A stretch of 64,000 bases of DNA from Micromonospora sp. WMMD882 (lineage in GTDB: Bacteria; Actinomycetota; Actinomycetes; Mycobacteriales; Micromonosporaceae): the NCBI RefSeq assembly GCF_027497255.1, contig NZ_CP114903.1:2728001-2792000 (forward strand). The letters are read 5' to 3'. Position 1 is the stretch's first letter; every line of letters begins with the position of its first letter. This document shows, piece after piece, positions 19,308 to 33,282 of this stretch. The translations under genes were made by a program, and so were the position numbers. A model generated the notes under the pieces. That model was not told the origin of the DNA. It saw only the letters and a list, made by a program, of their open reading frames with translations, and searched no databases.

Positions 19308-19328
19308 CGTCGCCTCCCTCACCTTGCG

Positions 19329-19334
19329 TAGGCT
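19329..19334 (+). promoter_or_regulatory. Putative -10 hexamer of the GNAT gene at 19343
   Basis: TAGGCT fits TAnnnT and lies eight bases before the ATG at 19343. The opposing GT87-type gene starts only 35 bp away, so the divergent promoters overlap. Confidence 0.4.
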
Positions 19335-19342
19335 TCCGTGCC

Positions 19343-19909
19343 ATGGCTCTCGGGTACGTCCGCCCGGCGCGTCCCGAGGACGCCGGCGAGATCGCACGCA
19401 TTCAACTCGCGACCTGGCGGGTCGCCTACCGCCGGATTCTGCCACGGCACGTGTTGGACAACCTCGACGAGGCGTACCTGGCCCGGCGGTGGGGGGACGC
19501 GGTGACCGCGCCGCCGTCGGCCACCCACCGGGTGCTGGTCGCCGTCGAGCAGGCCGAGTCGTCGTTCCTGGTGGGGTTCCTGGCGGCCGGCCCGGCGGAC
19601 GCGGAGGCCCTAGCCCCGCAGGAGCCGGCCGAGTCCCTCGGGGCGGACGTGGCGGCGGTGACCGACCTGCTGGTCGAGCCGCGCTGGGGTCGGCGCGGGC
19701 ACGGCAGCCGGCTGCTCGCCGCGGCGGTGGACCACTGGCGTGACGACGGGTTCGGCCGGGCGGTGGCCTGGGCCTTCGAGGGCGACGAGGCGACCCGGAA
19801 GTTCCTCACCGGCACCGGCTGGGAGCCCGACGGCGCCGGTCGGGCGCTGGACGTCGACGACATGCTCGTCCCGCAGACCCGCCTGCACGTGGCCGTGTCG
19901 CCGTCGTAG
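19343..19909 (+). CDS. GNAT-family N-acetyltransferase
   Basis: A 188-residue GNAT protein distantly similar to the one at 17547 (both start with a short strand then RPxEPxDAxxIARIxLxxWxxxYR-type sequence). The acetyl-CoA loop is in VTDLLVEPRWGRRGHGSRLLAAAVDHWR (R-x2-G-x-G). The substrate is unknown. It diverges from the GT87-like gene and is convergent with dapB, with a hairpin between them. The two GNAT genes flanking the GT87 gene may descend from a duplication. Confidence 0.82.
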   Translation: MALGYVRPARPEDAGEIARIQLATWRVAYRRILPRHVLDNLDEAYLARRWGDAVTAPPSATHRVLVAVEQAESSFLVGFLAAGPADAEALAPQEPAESLGADVAAVTDLLVEPRWGRRGHGSRLLAAAVDHWRDDGFGRAVAWAFEGDEATRKFLTGTGWEPDGAGRALDVDDMLVPQTRLHVAVSPS

Positions 19910-19955
19910 GGAAGGGCGCCCTGTCAAGGCCCCGCGCACGGCAGGGGGCCCTCCC
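19909..19955. terminator. Imperfect inverted repeat between convergent GNAT gene and dapB
   Basis: Arms gggaagggcgccctgtc (19909-19925) and ggcagggggccctccc (19940-19955) pair with one bulge and two mismatches. It resembles AAGGGC/GCCCTT intergenic hairpins I remember as abundant in Micromonospora-type genomes, so it may be a dispersed repeat doubling as a terminator. Confidence 0.6.
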
Positions 19956-19965
19956 AACGCTCAGG

Positions 19966-25367
<5,402 letters not shown>

Positions 25368-25375
<8 letters not shown>

Positions 25376-25895
25376 CGACGCGGGCCGTGTCCCGGCCGGC
25401 GGCGGGCAGCGCCGCGGGCCCGGCGGGCGGGTCGATCGCCGGGCTGCCCGACGTGCCGCCACCCGGCCCGGCGGCCCGGGCCGGATCGGCGGGGGGCCGG
25501 GCCGGATCGGCGGGGGGCCGGGCCGGATCGGCGGGGGGCTGGAGGGCGGCGACCACGGCGCCCAGCTCGCCGCGGAGCTGCGCGTCGGTGAGCGTCCGGA
25601 CCTTGTCGGCCTCCAGTCGGGCGCGCCTGCCGTCCGGCAGCTCGATCTCGATCCGCACCGCGCCGCCACGGTGCCGGATCCAGGTGACCAGGATCGTGGC
25701 GAGGGCGGTGGCGACACTGCCCGGGGCCACCGCCACGAGGATCGCGTCCAGCGTCGGCCCGAGAGCGCCCGGTGGTGGCGGCGACTCGACCGGAACGACC
25801 CGGCCCCGCAGCTCCGCGCTCTCGACCAGCCACTGGTGCAGGGACTCCGACTCGACCTGACGGTCGTCGGCGTCCACCGTCACCCGTACGTCCAT
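25368..25895 (-). CDS. EACC1-like effector-associated constant component
   Basis: A 175-residue protein whose first 110 residues match the pattern I recall for effector-associated constant component 1: LHQWLVESAELRGRV, PPPPGALGPTLDAILVAV, a hydrophobic GSVATALATILVTWI segment and VRIEIELPDGRRARLEADKV. The C-terminal tail has the tandem PPADPAR repeats. EACC1 proteins accompany STAND/peptidase conflict systems in actinobacteria, and this one overlaps such a gene by 8 bp. The ATG at 25895 follows a GGGGGG purine run; MDVRVTVDADD fits the family start. Confidence 0.82.
25479..25541. repeat. Three 21-bp tandem repeats in the EACC1-like gene
   Basis: Copies at 25479, 25500 and 25521; the first two are identical and the third differs at one base. 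They encode the repeated PPADPAR heptapeptide in the tail, just before the caspase domain gene begins. Confidence 0.9.
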
Positions 25896-25932
25896 CCGAA
25901 CCCCCCGAGTTCGTCGTCCGCAGATGAACCGA

Positions 25933-25938
25933 ATCCTA
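25933..25938 (-). promoter_or_regulatory. Putative -10 hexamer of the EACC1-caspase operon
   Basis: TAGGAT on the minus strand, about 38 bases upstream of the ATG at 25895. It gives a short leader that includes the G-rich ribosome site. The -35 is unclear. Confidence 0.35.
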
Positions 25939-25982
25939 GCGACCGGGTACGACACCGATCGACAGATGTCACCATCCAGACA

Positions 25983-26021
25983 GGACGGACGAAGCGTCGG
26001 AGGGGACGGACGAAGCGTCGG
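25983..26021. repeat. 18-bp direct repeat between the M16 gene and the EACC1 operon
   Basis: ggacggacgaagcgtcgg occurs at 25983-26000 and 26004-26021 (21-bp period). It sits upstream of the EACC1 promoter candidate and downstream of the M16 peptidase stop; it may be an operator or a slippage product. Confidence 0.8.
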
Positions 26022-26027
26022 GACGGA

Positions 26028-27494
26028 TCAGCCGGAGAAGTCGTCCGGGCCGAACGGGCCGACCACCGCCAACGACATCGGGCGACTCAGCAGCTCGGCG
26101 GCGAGGACGTTGACGTCGTCGACGGTGACCGCGTCCACCCGGGTCAGCAGCTCGTCGACCGGCATCAGGTCCCCGTAGAGCAGCTCGCCCTTGGCCAGCC
26201 GGCTCATCCGGGAGCCGGTGTCCTCCAGGCCGAGCACGAACGACCCCTTGCTCATGCCCTTGCCACGGGCCACCTCGGTCTCGGTGAGCCCGTCGGTGGC
26301 CACCCGGGCCAGCTCGGCGCGGGTCAGGTCGAGCACCTCGTCCAGCTTGCCCGGCGCGCAGCCGGCGTAGACGGCGAACAGGCCCGAGTCGGCGTACTGG
26401 CTGGCGTAGGAGTAGACCGAGTAGGCCAGGCCGCGGCGCTCCCGGATCTCCTGGAACAGCCGGGAGGACATCCCGCCGCCGAGGACGTTGTTGAGCACGC
26501 CCAGAGCGAACCGCCGCTCGTCGAGCCGGTCGATGCCCGGGCAGCCGAGGAGCACGTGCGCCTGCTCGGTCTCCTTCGCCTCCACCAGCCTGGTCGCCGG
26601 CTTCGTCCGTACCGCCGGGGTGTTCGTCCGGTGCGCGGCCGGCGACGCCGGGTCGGTGTCCAGCGGGGTGCCCTTGAGCGCCTGCCGGACCAGCCGCACC
26701 ACGGCGGCGTGGTCGAGGTTCCCGGCGGCGGCGATCACGATCTGCGGCGGGACGTACCGCTTCCGGTAGAAGCTCTGGATCTGCCGGCGGGTCATCGGCG
26801 TCACCGTCTCCTCGGTGCCGGAGATCAGCCGACCGAGCGGATGGTCGCCGTAGACGGCCCGGGCGAACAGGTCGTGCACCTCGTCGCCGGGCTCGTCGTC
26901 GTGCATGGCGATCTCTTCGAGGATCACCCCGCGCTCGGTCTCCACGTCCGCCGCCTCCAGCAGCGAGTCGGCGACCAGGTCGCACATCACGTCGATGGCC
27001 AGCGGCAGGTCCTCGTCCAGCACCCGGGCGTAGTAGCAGGTGTACTCCTTGGTGGTGAACGCGTTCGTCTCACCGCCGACCGCCTCGATCTCGGCGGAGA
27101 TGTCCAACGCGGTCCGCTTGTGGGTGCCCTTGAAGAGCAGGTGCTCCAGGAAGTGCGCGGCGCCGGCCTGCGGCCCGGTCTCGTCACGGGAGCCGACGGC
27201 CACCCAGACGCCGAACGAGACGCTGCGCATCGCCGGGATCGCCTCGGTGAGCACCCGCAGCCCGCTGGGCAGGACGGTACGTCGCACCGTGCCGCCCAGC
27301 GGGTCGTCGCTCAACGTCCGGGTCACCGCCCGGGCGGTGGTCGACCGCCCGACCGGGGCGGCCCCGGACGCCCGGCTCCGGTGGCCCGGCCCGGCCGGCG
27401 GACGGCCGCCACCGGCGAGGTGGGACCCCTGGCCGGGCCGACGGCCCGGCTCCGGCCGGTCCGAGGCGTTCAGTGCGTGGTCGGCCCGACTCAC
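26028..27494 (-). CDS. M16-family zinc metallopeptidase (processing-peptidase type)
   Basis: A 488-residue inverzincin. The zinc motif HxxEH is HFLEH at residues 114-118, with the distal glutamate in ETERGVILEEI. Further typical blocks are GGETNAFTTKEYTCYYARVL and GGGMSSRLFQEIRERRGLAYSVYS. Actinobacterial members sit directly downstream of pnp (Rv2782c/pepR in M. tuberculosis as I remember). The GTG at 27494 has AGGAG about a dozen bases upstream. The first ~60 residues are low complexity, so a later start cannot be excluded. Confidence 0.9.
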   Translation of the reverse strand: MSRADHALNASDRPEPGRRPGQGSHLAGGGRPPAGPGHRSRASGAAPVGRSTTARAVTRTLSDDPLGGTVRRTVLPSGLRVLTEAIPAMRSVSFGVWVAVGSRDETGPQAGAAHFLEHLLFKGTHKRTALDISAEIEAVGGETNAFTTKEYTCYYARVLDEDLPLAIDVMCDLVADSLLEAADVETERGVILEEIAMHDDEPGDEVHDLFARAVYGDHPLGRLISGTEETVTPMTRRQIQSFYRKRYVPPQIVIAAAGNLDHAAVVRLVRQALKGTPLDTDPASPAAHRTNTPAVRTKPATRLVEAKETEQAHVLLGCPGIDRLDERRFALGVLNNVLGGGMSSRLFQEIRERRGLAYSVYSYASQYADSGLFAVYAGCAPGKLDEVLDLTRAELARVATDGLTETEVARGKGMSKGSFVLGLEDTGSRMSRLAKGELLYGDLMPVDELLTRVDAVTVDDVNVLAAELLSRPMSLAVVGPFGPDDFSG

Positions 27495-27519
27495 AGGTAC
27501 CTGACTCCTGACGGGGACG

Positions 27520-27539
27520 AGGGGCGGGCGCCCGCCCCT
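27520..27539. other. Perfect 20-bp palindrome between pnp and the M16 gene
   Basis: aggggcgggc/gcccgcccct forms a loop-free perfect palindrome. It is 25 bp upstream of the M16 start codon and follows the larger hairpin at 27547-27577 on the minus-strand transcript. Confidence 0.6.
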
Positions 27540-27546
27540 GAGACGG

Positions 27547-27577
27547 GACCAGCCCGGCTCGGCGAGCCGGGCTGGTC
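27547..27577 (-). terminator. Hairpin downstream of pnp
   Basis: A perfect 13-bp stem, gaccagcccggct with agccgggctggtc, and a 5-nt loop. It lies about 90 bp after the pnp stop and could terminate or attenuate read-through into the M16 gene, or protect the pnp 3' end. Confidence 0.65.
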
Positions 27578-27666
27578 GACGGATCCTCCGGCGCACGGGC
27601 GTCCCGTCCGGCCGGGTGGAGCGACCGGGCCGGGGCGGCGTCGCGCCACCCGGCCCGGATGGTTCG

Positions 27667-30042
27667 TCAGCTGTGCCGGGTCCGGCGACGCGGACGCTCG
27701 CCGCCCTCGCCACCCTCCCGGCGCGGGCGCTCGCCGCCCTCGCCGCCGTCACCGCGACGCGGACGGTCCTCGCCGTCGCCGTCACCGCGGCGCTCGCCCC
27801 GCGGGGCCCGGTCACCGCGCTCGCGGGCCGGACGCTCGCCGCCCTCGGCGGCCGGCGCCTCCGCGCCCTCCGGACGGACCTTGTCCAGGTAGATCTTGCC
27901 GCGGGCGTCGATGTCGGCGATCTCCACCTCGACCCGGTCACCCACGTTGAGGAAGTCCTCGACCTTCTCCACGCGCTTGCCGTCGCCCACCTTGGAGATG
28001 TGCAGCAGGCCGTCCCGGCCGGGCAGCAGGGAGATGAACGCGCCGAACGCGGCGGTCTTGACCACCGTGCCGAGGAACCGCTCCCCCGCCTTCGGCAGGG
28101 TCGGGTTGGCGATGCCGTTGATCCGGTCGACGGCGGCCTGGGCGGAGGGCCCGTTGGTCGCGCCGACGTAGATGGTGCCGTCGTCCTCGATGGAGATCTC
28201 GGCGCCGGTCTCGTCCTGGATGGCGTTGATGGTCTGCCCCTTCGGGCCGATCACCATGCCGATCTTGTCGACCGGGATCTTGACCGTGGTGACCCGCGGC
28301 GCGTACTCCGACATAGTGGCCGGGGCCTCGATCGCCGCCTGCATCACGTCGAGGATGGTCTGCCGGGCCTCGTGCGCCTGCTGGAGCGCGGCGGCCAGCA
28401 CGTCCGACGGGATGCCGTCGAGCTTCGTGTCGAGCTGGAGCGCGGTGACGAAGTCCCGGGTGCCGGCGACCTTGAAGTCCATGTCGCCGAAGGCGTCCTC
28501 CGCGCCGAGGATGTCGGTGAGCGTGACGTACTCGGTCTTGCCCTCGACCTCGTCGGAGATGAGGCCCATGGCGATGCCGGCCACCGGGGCCTTCAGCGGC
28601 ACGCCGGCCGAGAGCAGGCCCAGCGTGGACGCGCAGACCGACCCCATCGACGTCGAGCCGTTCGAGCCGAGCGCCTCGGAGACCTGCCGGATCGCGTACG
28701 GGAACTCCTCCCGCGACGGCAGCACCGGGATCAGCGCCCGCTCGGCCAGCGCGCCGTGGCCGATCTCCCGCCGCTTCGGCGAGCCGACCCGGCCGGTCTC
28801 ACCGGTCGAGTACGGCGGGAAGTTGTAGTTGTGCATGTAGCGCTTGCGGGTCTCCGGGGCGAGCGTGTCGAGCATCTGCTCCATGCGGAGCATGTTCAGC
28901 GTGGTGACGCCGAGGATCTGCGTCTCGCCCCGCTCGAACAGCGCCGACCCGTGCACCCGGGGCAGGACGCCGACCTCGGCGCTCAGCGGACGGATGTCGC
29001 GCGGCCCCCGGCCGTCCATCCGGACCTGCTCGCGCAGCACCCGGTTGCGCACCTCGGACTTGCTCAGCGACCGGAACGCCGCGCTGAGCTCCTTCTCCCG
29101 GCCCTCGAAACGCGGGCCCAGCTCCTCGACGACCTTGGCCTTCACCCGGTCGAGGGCCTCCTCGCGGTCCGCCTTGCCGGCGATCTTGAGGGCCTCGGCG
29201 ACCTCGCCCCGGACCAGCTCGGCCACCGCGTCGAAGACGTCGGCCTGGTAGTCCAGGAAGACCGGGAACTCGGTGACCGGCTTGGCGGCCACCTCGGCCA
29301 GCTCGCTCTGCGCCCGGCACAGCTCACGGATGGCCGGCTTGGCGGCCTCCAGACCGCTGGCGACGACCTCCTCGGTGGGGGCGGTCGCGCCACCGGCGAC
29401 CAGGGCCACGGTGTGCTCGGTGGCCTCCGCCTCGACCATCATGATCGCCACGTCGCCGTCGGGCAGCGCCCGGCCGGCCACGACCATGTCGAAGGTGGCC
29501 CGGCCCAGCTCGTCCCGGGTCGGGAAGGCGACCCACTGGCCGTCCACGTGGGCCATCCGGGTCGCCCCGATCGGGCCGGAGAACGGCAGGCCGGAGAGCT
29601 TGGTGGACATCGAGGCGGCGTTGATCGCCACCACGTCGTACGGGTGCTGCGGGTCCAGCGCGAGGATGGTCTCGACGACCTGGACCTCGTTGCGCAGGCC
29701 CTTGACGAAGGACGGGCGCAGCGGCCGGTCGATCAGCCGGCAGGTGAGGATGGCGTCCTCGCTGGGCCGGCCCTCGCGGCGGAAGAACGAGCCGGGGATC
29801 CGGCCCGCGGCGTACATCCGCTCCTCGACGTCGACGGTCAGCGGGAAGAAGTCGAACTGCTCCTTCGGCTGCCTGCCGGCCGTGGTGGCGGAGAGGACGA
29901 CCGTCTCGCCGAGCTGGGCGACGACGGAGCCGGCGGCCTGACGGGCCAGCCGGCCGGTGGAGAAGGTGATCTCACGGGTCCCGAAGGAGCCGTTGTCGAT
30001 CACGGCGGTACGGGCTTCGGTGCCGAGTCGGTTCTCGGTCAT
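27667..30042 (-). CDS. pnp: Polyribonucleotide nucleotidyltransferase
   Basis: A 791-residue PNPase, the phosphorolytic 3'-5' exoribonuclease. It has two RNase PH domains (first: [22 protein letters not shown]; second: [20 protein letters not shown]...[15 protein letters not shown]), a KH domain ([20 protein letters not shown]), an S1 domain ([26 protein letters not shown]) and an Arg/Gly/Glu-rich disordered tail with repeated GGERPRR, common in actinobacterial PNPases. AAGGAG lies upstream of the ATG at 30042. It is downstream of rpsO, with a hairpin between them. Confidence 0.97.
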   Translation of the reverse strand: MTENRLGTEARTAVIDNGSFGTREITFSTGRLARQAAGSVVAQLGETVVLSATTAGRQPKEQFDFFPLTVDVEERMYAAGRIPGSFFRREGRPSEDAILTCRLIDRPLRPSFVKGLRNEVQVVETILALDPQHPYDVVAINAASMSTKLSGLPFSGPIGATRMAHVDGQWVAFPTRDELGRATFDMVVAGRALPDGDVAIMMVEAEATEHTVALVAGGATAPTEEVVASGLEAAKPAIRELCRAQSELAEVAAKPVTEFPVFLDYQADVFDAVAELVRGEVAEALKIAGKADREEALDRVKAKVVEELGPRFEGREKELSAAFRSLSKSEVRNRVLREQVRMDGRGPRDIRPLSAEVGVLPRVHGSALFERGETQILGVTTLNMLRMEQMLDTLAPETRKRYMHNYNFPPYSTGETGRVGSPKRREIGHGALAERALIPVLPSREEFPYAIRQVSEALGSNGSTSMGSVCASTLGLLSAGVPLKAPVAGIAMGLISDEVEGKTEYVTLTDILGAEDAFGDMDFKVAGTRDFVTALQLDTKLDGIPSDVLAAALQQAHEARQTILDVMQAAIEAPATMSEYAPRVTTVKIPVDKIGMVIGPKGQTINAIQDETGAEISIEDDGTIYVGATNGPSAQAAVDRINGIANPTLPKAGERFLGTVVKTAAFGAFISLLPGRDGLLHISKVGDGKRVEKVEDFLNVGDRVEVEIADIDARGKIYLDKVRPEGAEAPAAEGGERPARERGDRAPRGERRGDGDGEDRPRRGDGGEGGERPRREGGEGGERPRRRTRHS

Positions 30043-30235
30043 GGGTATGTCGTGCTCCTTGTACGTCGGGGGCCCGCGACGCTCGGGAGCTGCTCAGACG
30101 GCCGGTCTTCGATCGAAGCGCCCGGGTCCGGCGGATGCCGGGGTCCCGGGGGCCACTACCGGAGACCGGTACGCTGACCGGCTCCCGTCTCGGTGGTCAC
30201 GCTGGCCCTGGGTGTTCGGATGATGGACGGCGATC

Positions 30236-30264
30236 GGGGGAGCGACCAGGTCGGTCGCTCCCCC
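30236..30264 (-). terminator. Hairpin downstream of rpsO
   Basis: A perfect 12-bp stem (gggggagcgacc / ggtcgctccccc) with a 5-nt loop lies 6 bp after the rpsO stop on the minus-strand RNA. It is also a likely entry site for RNA processing between rpsO and pnp. Confidence 0.75.
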
Positions 30265-30270
30265 GTCACG

Positions 30271-30540
30271 TCACCGGCGCAGGCCGAGCCGCTCGATGAG
30301 CGACCGGTAGCGGTTGATGTCCTTCTTCTGGACGTAGTTCAGCAGCCGACGCCGCCGGCCGACCAGCAGCAGCAGCCCACGGCGGCTGTGGTGGTCGTGC
30401 TTGTGCACCTTGAGGTGCTCGGTGAGGTCGGCGATCCGCTTGGTGAGCACCGCCACCTGGACCTCGGGGGAACCGGTGTCCCCCTCGGCGGTCGCGTACT
30501 CGGAGCGGATCTTGGCCTTGGCTTCCTGGTCGAGCGCCAT
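30271..30540 (-). CDS. rpsO: 30S ribosomal protein S15
   Basis: An 89-residue primary 16S rRNA-binding protein with the full S15 sequence: [49 protein letters not shown] and [12 protein letters not shown]. Length is standard. The ATG at 30540 has GGGAG upstream. rpsO-pnp is the usual order. S15 commonly autoregulates at its leader; no specific structure was resolved in the ~200 bp upstream. Confidence 0.98.
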   Translation of the reverse strand: MALDQEAKAKIRSEYATAEGDTGSPEVQVAVLTKRIADLTEHLKVHKHDHHSRRGLLLLVGRRRRLLNYVQKKDINRYRSLIERLGLRR

Positions 30541-30741
30541 TTTCTCCCTGTTTCGGTGGGCTGGTCAGTGGGCGCCGCCGTCCGCCCGGAGACCGGATCG
30601 GAGGCGAACCTCGCACCCGCGGCGTCGTGCAGGCACGCGAGGCCCCGCGTCGGTTGACCGACGTCCCTGTCAGATTACCAGCACCCCGCGGATCTGCCCG
30701 CCAAGGGCCGGTGGGACGCCGGGCGGGGCCGACGCGACGCC

Positions 30742-31671
30742 TCAGGCCAGGGCGGTACGGGCGCGGTCGACGTCCTCGTTCATCTGGGCGATCAGCGGCT
30801 CGATCGAGTCGTACCGGCGTTGCTCACGCAGGCGCGCCACGAAGTCCAGAGCCAGCCGCTCGCCGTACAGGTCGCCGGTGAAGTCCAGCACGTACGCCTC
30901 GACCCGGCGCTCCCGCCCGGAGAAGGTCGGGTTCGTGCCGATGGAGACCGCCGCGGCCAACGGCTGCGGATGTCCGCGCCGGACCAGCCGGGCGGCGTAG
31001 ATGCCGTCGGCGGGCACCGCCGCGTGCCGGTGACAGAGCAGGTTGGCGGTCGGGAAGCCCAGCTCACGGCCCCGCTGGTCGCCCCGGACCACGACCCCCT
31101 CCAGCCGGTGCGGGCGGCCGAGCGCGGCGGCGGCGGCGGTGACGTCCCCGGCGTCCACGCAGGCCCGGATGTACGTGGACGAGAAGACCGTCCCGTCGGA
31201 GGCGACCAGCGGCGCCCCCTCCACGGCGAAACCGAACGTCCGGCCGAGCCGCTCCAGCAGCGCGACGTCACCGGCGGCCCGGTGCCCGAACCGGAAGTTC
31301 TCGCCGACCACCACCAGGGCGGCGTGCAAATGCTCGACCAGGATGTCGTGCACGAACGCCTCGGCGGGCAGCCGGGAGAACTCCGGGGTGAACGGCACCA
31401 CGCAGAGCACGTCCACGCCGAGCTCCTCGATCAGCTCGGCCTGCCGGGCCGCCTCGCTGAGCACCGCCGGGTGCGAGCCGGGCCGGACCACCTCGGACGG
31501 GTGCGGGTCGAAGGTCACCACCACCGACCTGACGCCCAGTTCCCGGGCCCGCGCCACCGCGTGCCCGATGGTGGCCTGGTGGCCACGGTGCACCCCGTCG
31601 AAGACGCCGATGGTGACCACCGACCGTCCCCACCCGCCGGGCGCCGCCTCGTACCCCCGCCAGCGCTGCAT
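30742..31671 (-). CDS. ribF: Bifunctional riboflavin kinase/FAD synthetase
   Basis: A 309-residue enzyme converting riboflavin to FMN and FAD. The N-terminal FMN adenylyltransferase motif is TIGVFDGVHRGHQATI, with VVVGENFRFGHRAAGDV and FSSTYIRACVDAGDV. The C-terminal riboflavin kinase block is GRELGFPTANL and GTNPTFSGRERRVEAYVLDF. The ATG at 31671 has GGAGGAAG upstream. It is 52 bp downstream of truB, as in many bacteria. Confidence 0.96.
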   Translation of the reverse strand: MQRWRGYEAAPGGWGRSVVTIGVFDGVHRGHQATIGHAVARARELGVRSVVVTFDPHPSEVVRPGSHPAVLSEAARQAELIEELGVDVLCVVPFTPEFSRLPAEAFVHDILVEHLHAALVVVGENFRFGHRAAGDVALLERLGRTFGFAVEGAPLVASDGTVFSSTYIRACVDAGDVTAAAAALGRPHRLEGVVVRGDQRGRELGFPTANLLCHRHAAVPADGIYAARLVRRGHPQPLAAAVSIGTNPTFSGRERRVEAYVLDFTGDLYGERLALDFVARLREQRRYDSIEPLIAQMNEDVDRARTALA

Positions 31672-31723
31672 CTGTCTTCCTCCCCTGCGTCCGCACCGGC
31701 CTGGCCGGCAGTTACCCGCCGGC

Positions 31724-32608
31724 TCAGGCCGGGGCGAGCACGATCTCCGCCCGGGCCCGACCGTCCCGTTCGCTGACGATAGCGACAAGCCCGCCGGCCG
31801 GGTCGAAGACCGCGTACGGCCCGTGGACGCCGACCGGGTCGAGCGGACCGCCGTGGGAGAGCGTTCTCGTCTCGTCGGCGCTGGCGTCGCGGCGGGGGAA
31901 GAACCGGTCGGCCGCCGCGGCGAGCGGCAACCCGACGACGTCGGGGGCGCGCTGCTCCAGTTCCGTCAGGGTCGCCGCCTCGGCCAGGCCGAACCCGCCG
32001 ACCGCGGTACGTCGCAGGGCGGTGAGATGGCCGCCGACGCCCAGCGCGCGGCCGGCGTCCCGGGCGATGGCCCGGATGTACGTGCCGGAGGAGCAGGTCA
32101 CGTCCACGTCCACGTCCACCACGTCCGGGGCGCCCCGCCGGACGGCCAGCGCCGCCAGCCGGGACACGGTGACCCGGCGGGCGGCCAGCGTCACCGTCTC
32201 GCCGTCCCGGACCCGCTTGTAGGCCCGCTGGCCGTCGATCTTGATGGCGCTGACCGCGCTCGGCACCTGGTCGATCTCGCCGGTGAGCCCGGCCAACACC
32301 GCCCGGATCGCCTCGTCGGTCAGCCCGCCGGCCGGGGCGCGGTCGGTGACCTCTCCCTCGGCGTCGTCGGTGACGGTGCTCTGCCCGAGCCGGATGGTCG
32401 CCGTGTAGCTCTTCTCCGCCCCGATGACGTACGTCAACAGCCGGGTGGCCCGGCCGACCCCGATGACCAGCACGCCGGTCGCCATCGGGTCGAGGGTGCC
32501 GCCGTGTCCCACCCGTCGGGTCCGCGCCAGCCGCCGGATCCGCGCCACCACGTCGTGCGACGTCATGCCGCCGGGTTTGTCCACCACGATCAGACCATCT
32601 GCGCTCAC
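31724..32608 (-). CDS. truB: tRNA pseudouridine(55) synthase
   Basis: A 294-residue enzyme forming pseudouridine 55 in the T-loop of tRNAs. Motif I KPGGMTSHDVV is near residue 11, and motif II GHGGTLDPMATGVL carries the catalytic aspartate D40. The KSYTATIRLG and GTYIRAIARDAG blocks follow. The C-terminal extension has a PUA-like actinobacterial domain. GTG start at 32608. ribF follows on the same strand. Confidence 0.96.
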   Translation of the reverse strand: MSADGLIVVDKPGGMTSHDVVARIRRLARTRRVGHGGTLDPMATGVLVIGVGRATRLLTYVIGAEKSYTATIRLGQSTVTDDAEGEVTDRAPAGGLTDEAIRAVLAGLTGEIDQVPSAVSAIKIDGQRAYKRVRDGETVTLAARRVTVSRLAALAVRRGAPDVVDVDVDVTCSSGTYIRAIARDAGRALGVGGHLTALRRTAVGGFGLAEAATLTELEQRAPDVVGLPLAAAADRFFPRRDASADETRTLSHGGPLDPVGVHGPYAVFDPAGGLVAIVSERDGRARAEIVLAPA

Positions 32609-32822
32609 GTCGGCCTAGCCTGCCAGACTCCCCCGGCCGTCCCCGCGCCGGAGGTCCGGGCACCGGGCAGGACGGCGGCCACCCGGCCGGGCACGGCCGG
32701 ACGCGACACGGGACCGGTCCACGCGGGGGCGTCGGAAAATGGACGGCTTCCCGCTGCGGCCGGTGTCACAATCGGCGGCACCCGACCCGCCGGCCAGGGG
32801 GTCGACGGCCCGGAGGAGACCG

Positions 32823-33140
32823 ATGTCCACGGCACGGGGGACCACCGACACCACCCGGCACGGCGGCCCGTCCCCGGGCCCGCCCGGCGGCCGGCCGACG
32901 CTGCCGGAGTGGATGCTGAACCCGCCGCCGCCCCGCCCGACGCTGGGCGACCGGACGACCGCGACGCTGCTCCGGCTGCCCGGCGCGGTCGCGGCGCGCC
33001 ACCGCTGGTGGGTGTGGCGGGACCGGCGACGGTTGCACGAGCGCTTTCCCCGCACGTTCAAGATCGTGGCGTTCTTCGGCTCCTGGGCGATCGCGCTGGG
33101 GCTGCTGCTCGGCGCGTACGGACTGTTCGCCCGGCTCTGA
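32823..33140 (+). CDS. Small membrane protein of unknown function
   Basis: A 105-residue protein. The N-terminal half is Pro/Gly/Thr-rich (GGRPTLPEWMLNPPPPRPTLG). A basic segment (RHRWWVWRDRRRLHERFPRTFK) is followed by one hydrophobic helix, IVAFFGSWAIALGLLLGAYGLF, to the C-terminus. The ATG at 32823 has a strong GGAGGAG seven bases upstream. No family was recognised. It diverges from truB and is convergent with the MATE gene. Confidence 0.65.
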   Translation: MSTARGTTDTTRHGGPSPGPPGGRPTLPEWMLNPPPPRPTLGDRTTATLLRLPGAVAARHRWWVWRDRRRLHERFPRTFKIVAFFGSWAIALGLLLGAYGLFARL

Positions 33141-33282
33141 CCGGGCGGCCCGGCGCGGCGCCGTCGTACCGGCCGGTGGCGTCGGCGGGCGGCTCCGCTC
33201 GCGCCGTCGCCTGCCCTCACCCGCCGCCTTCGACCGCTCCGCCGTCTTCCAGCGCCCCCCGGCGGACCCGGCGGTGGCGTGG

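Noticed and set aside
27616..30177. 853-codon open frame opposite pnp
   Set aside because: Antisense to all PNPase domains; composition is that of a mirrored frame.
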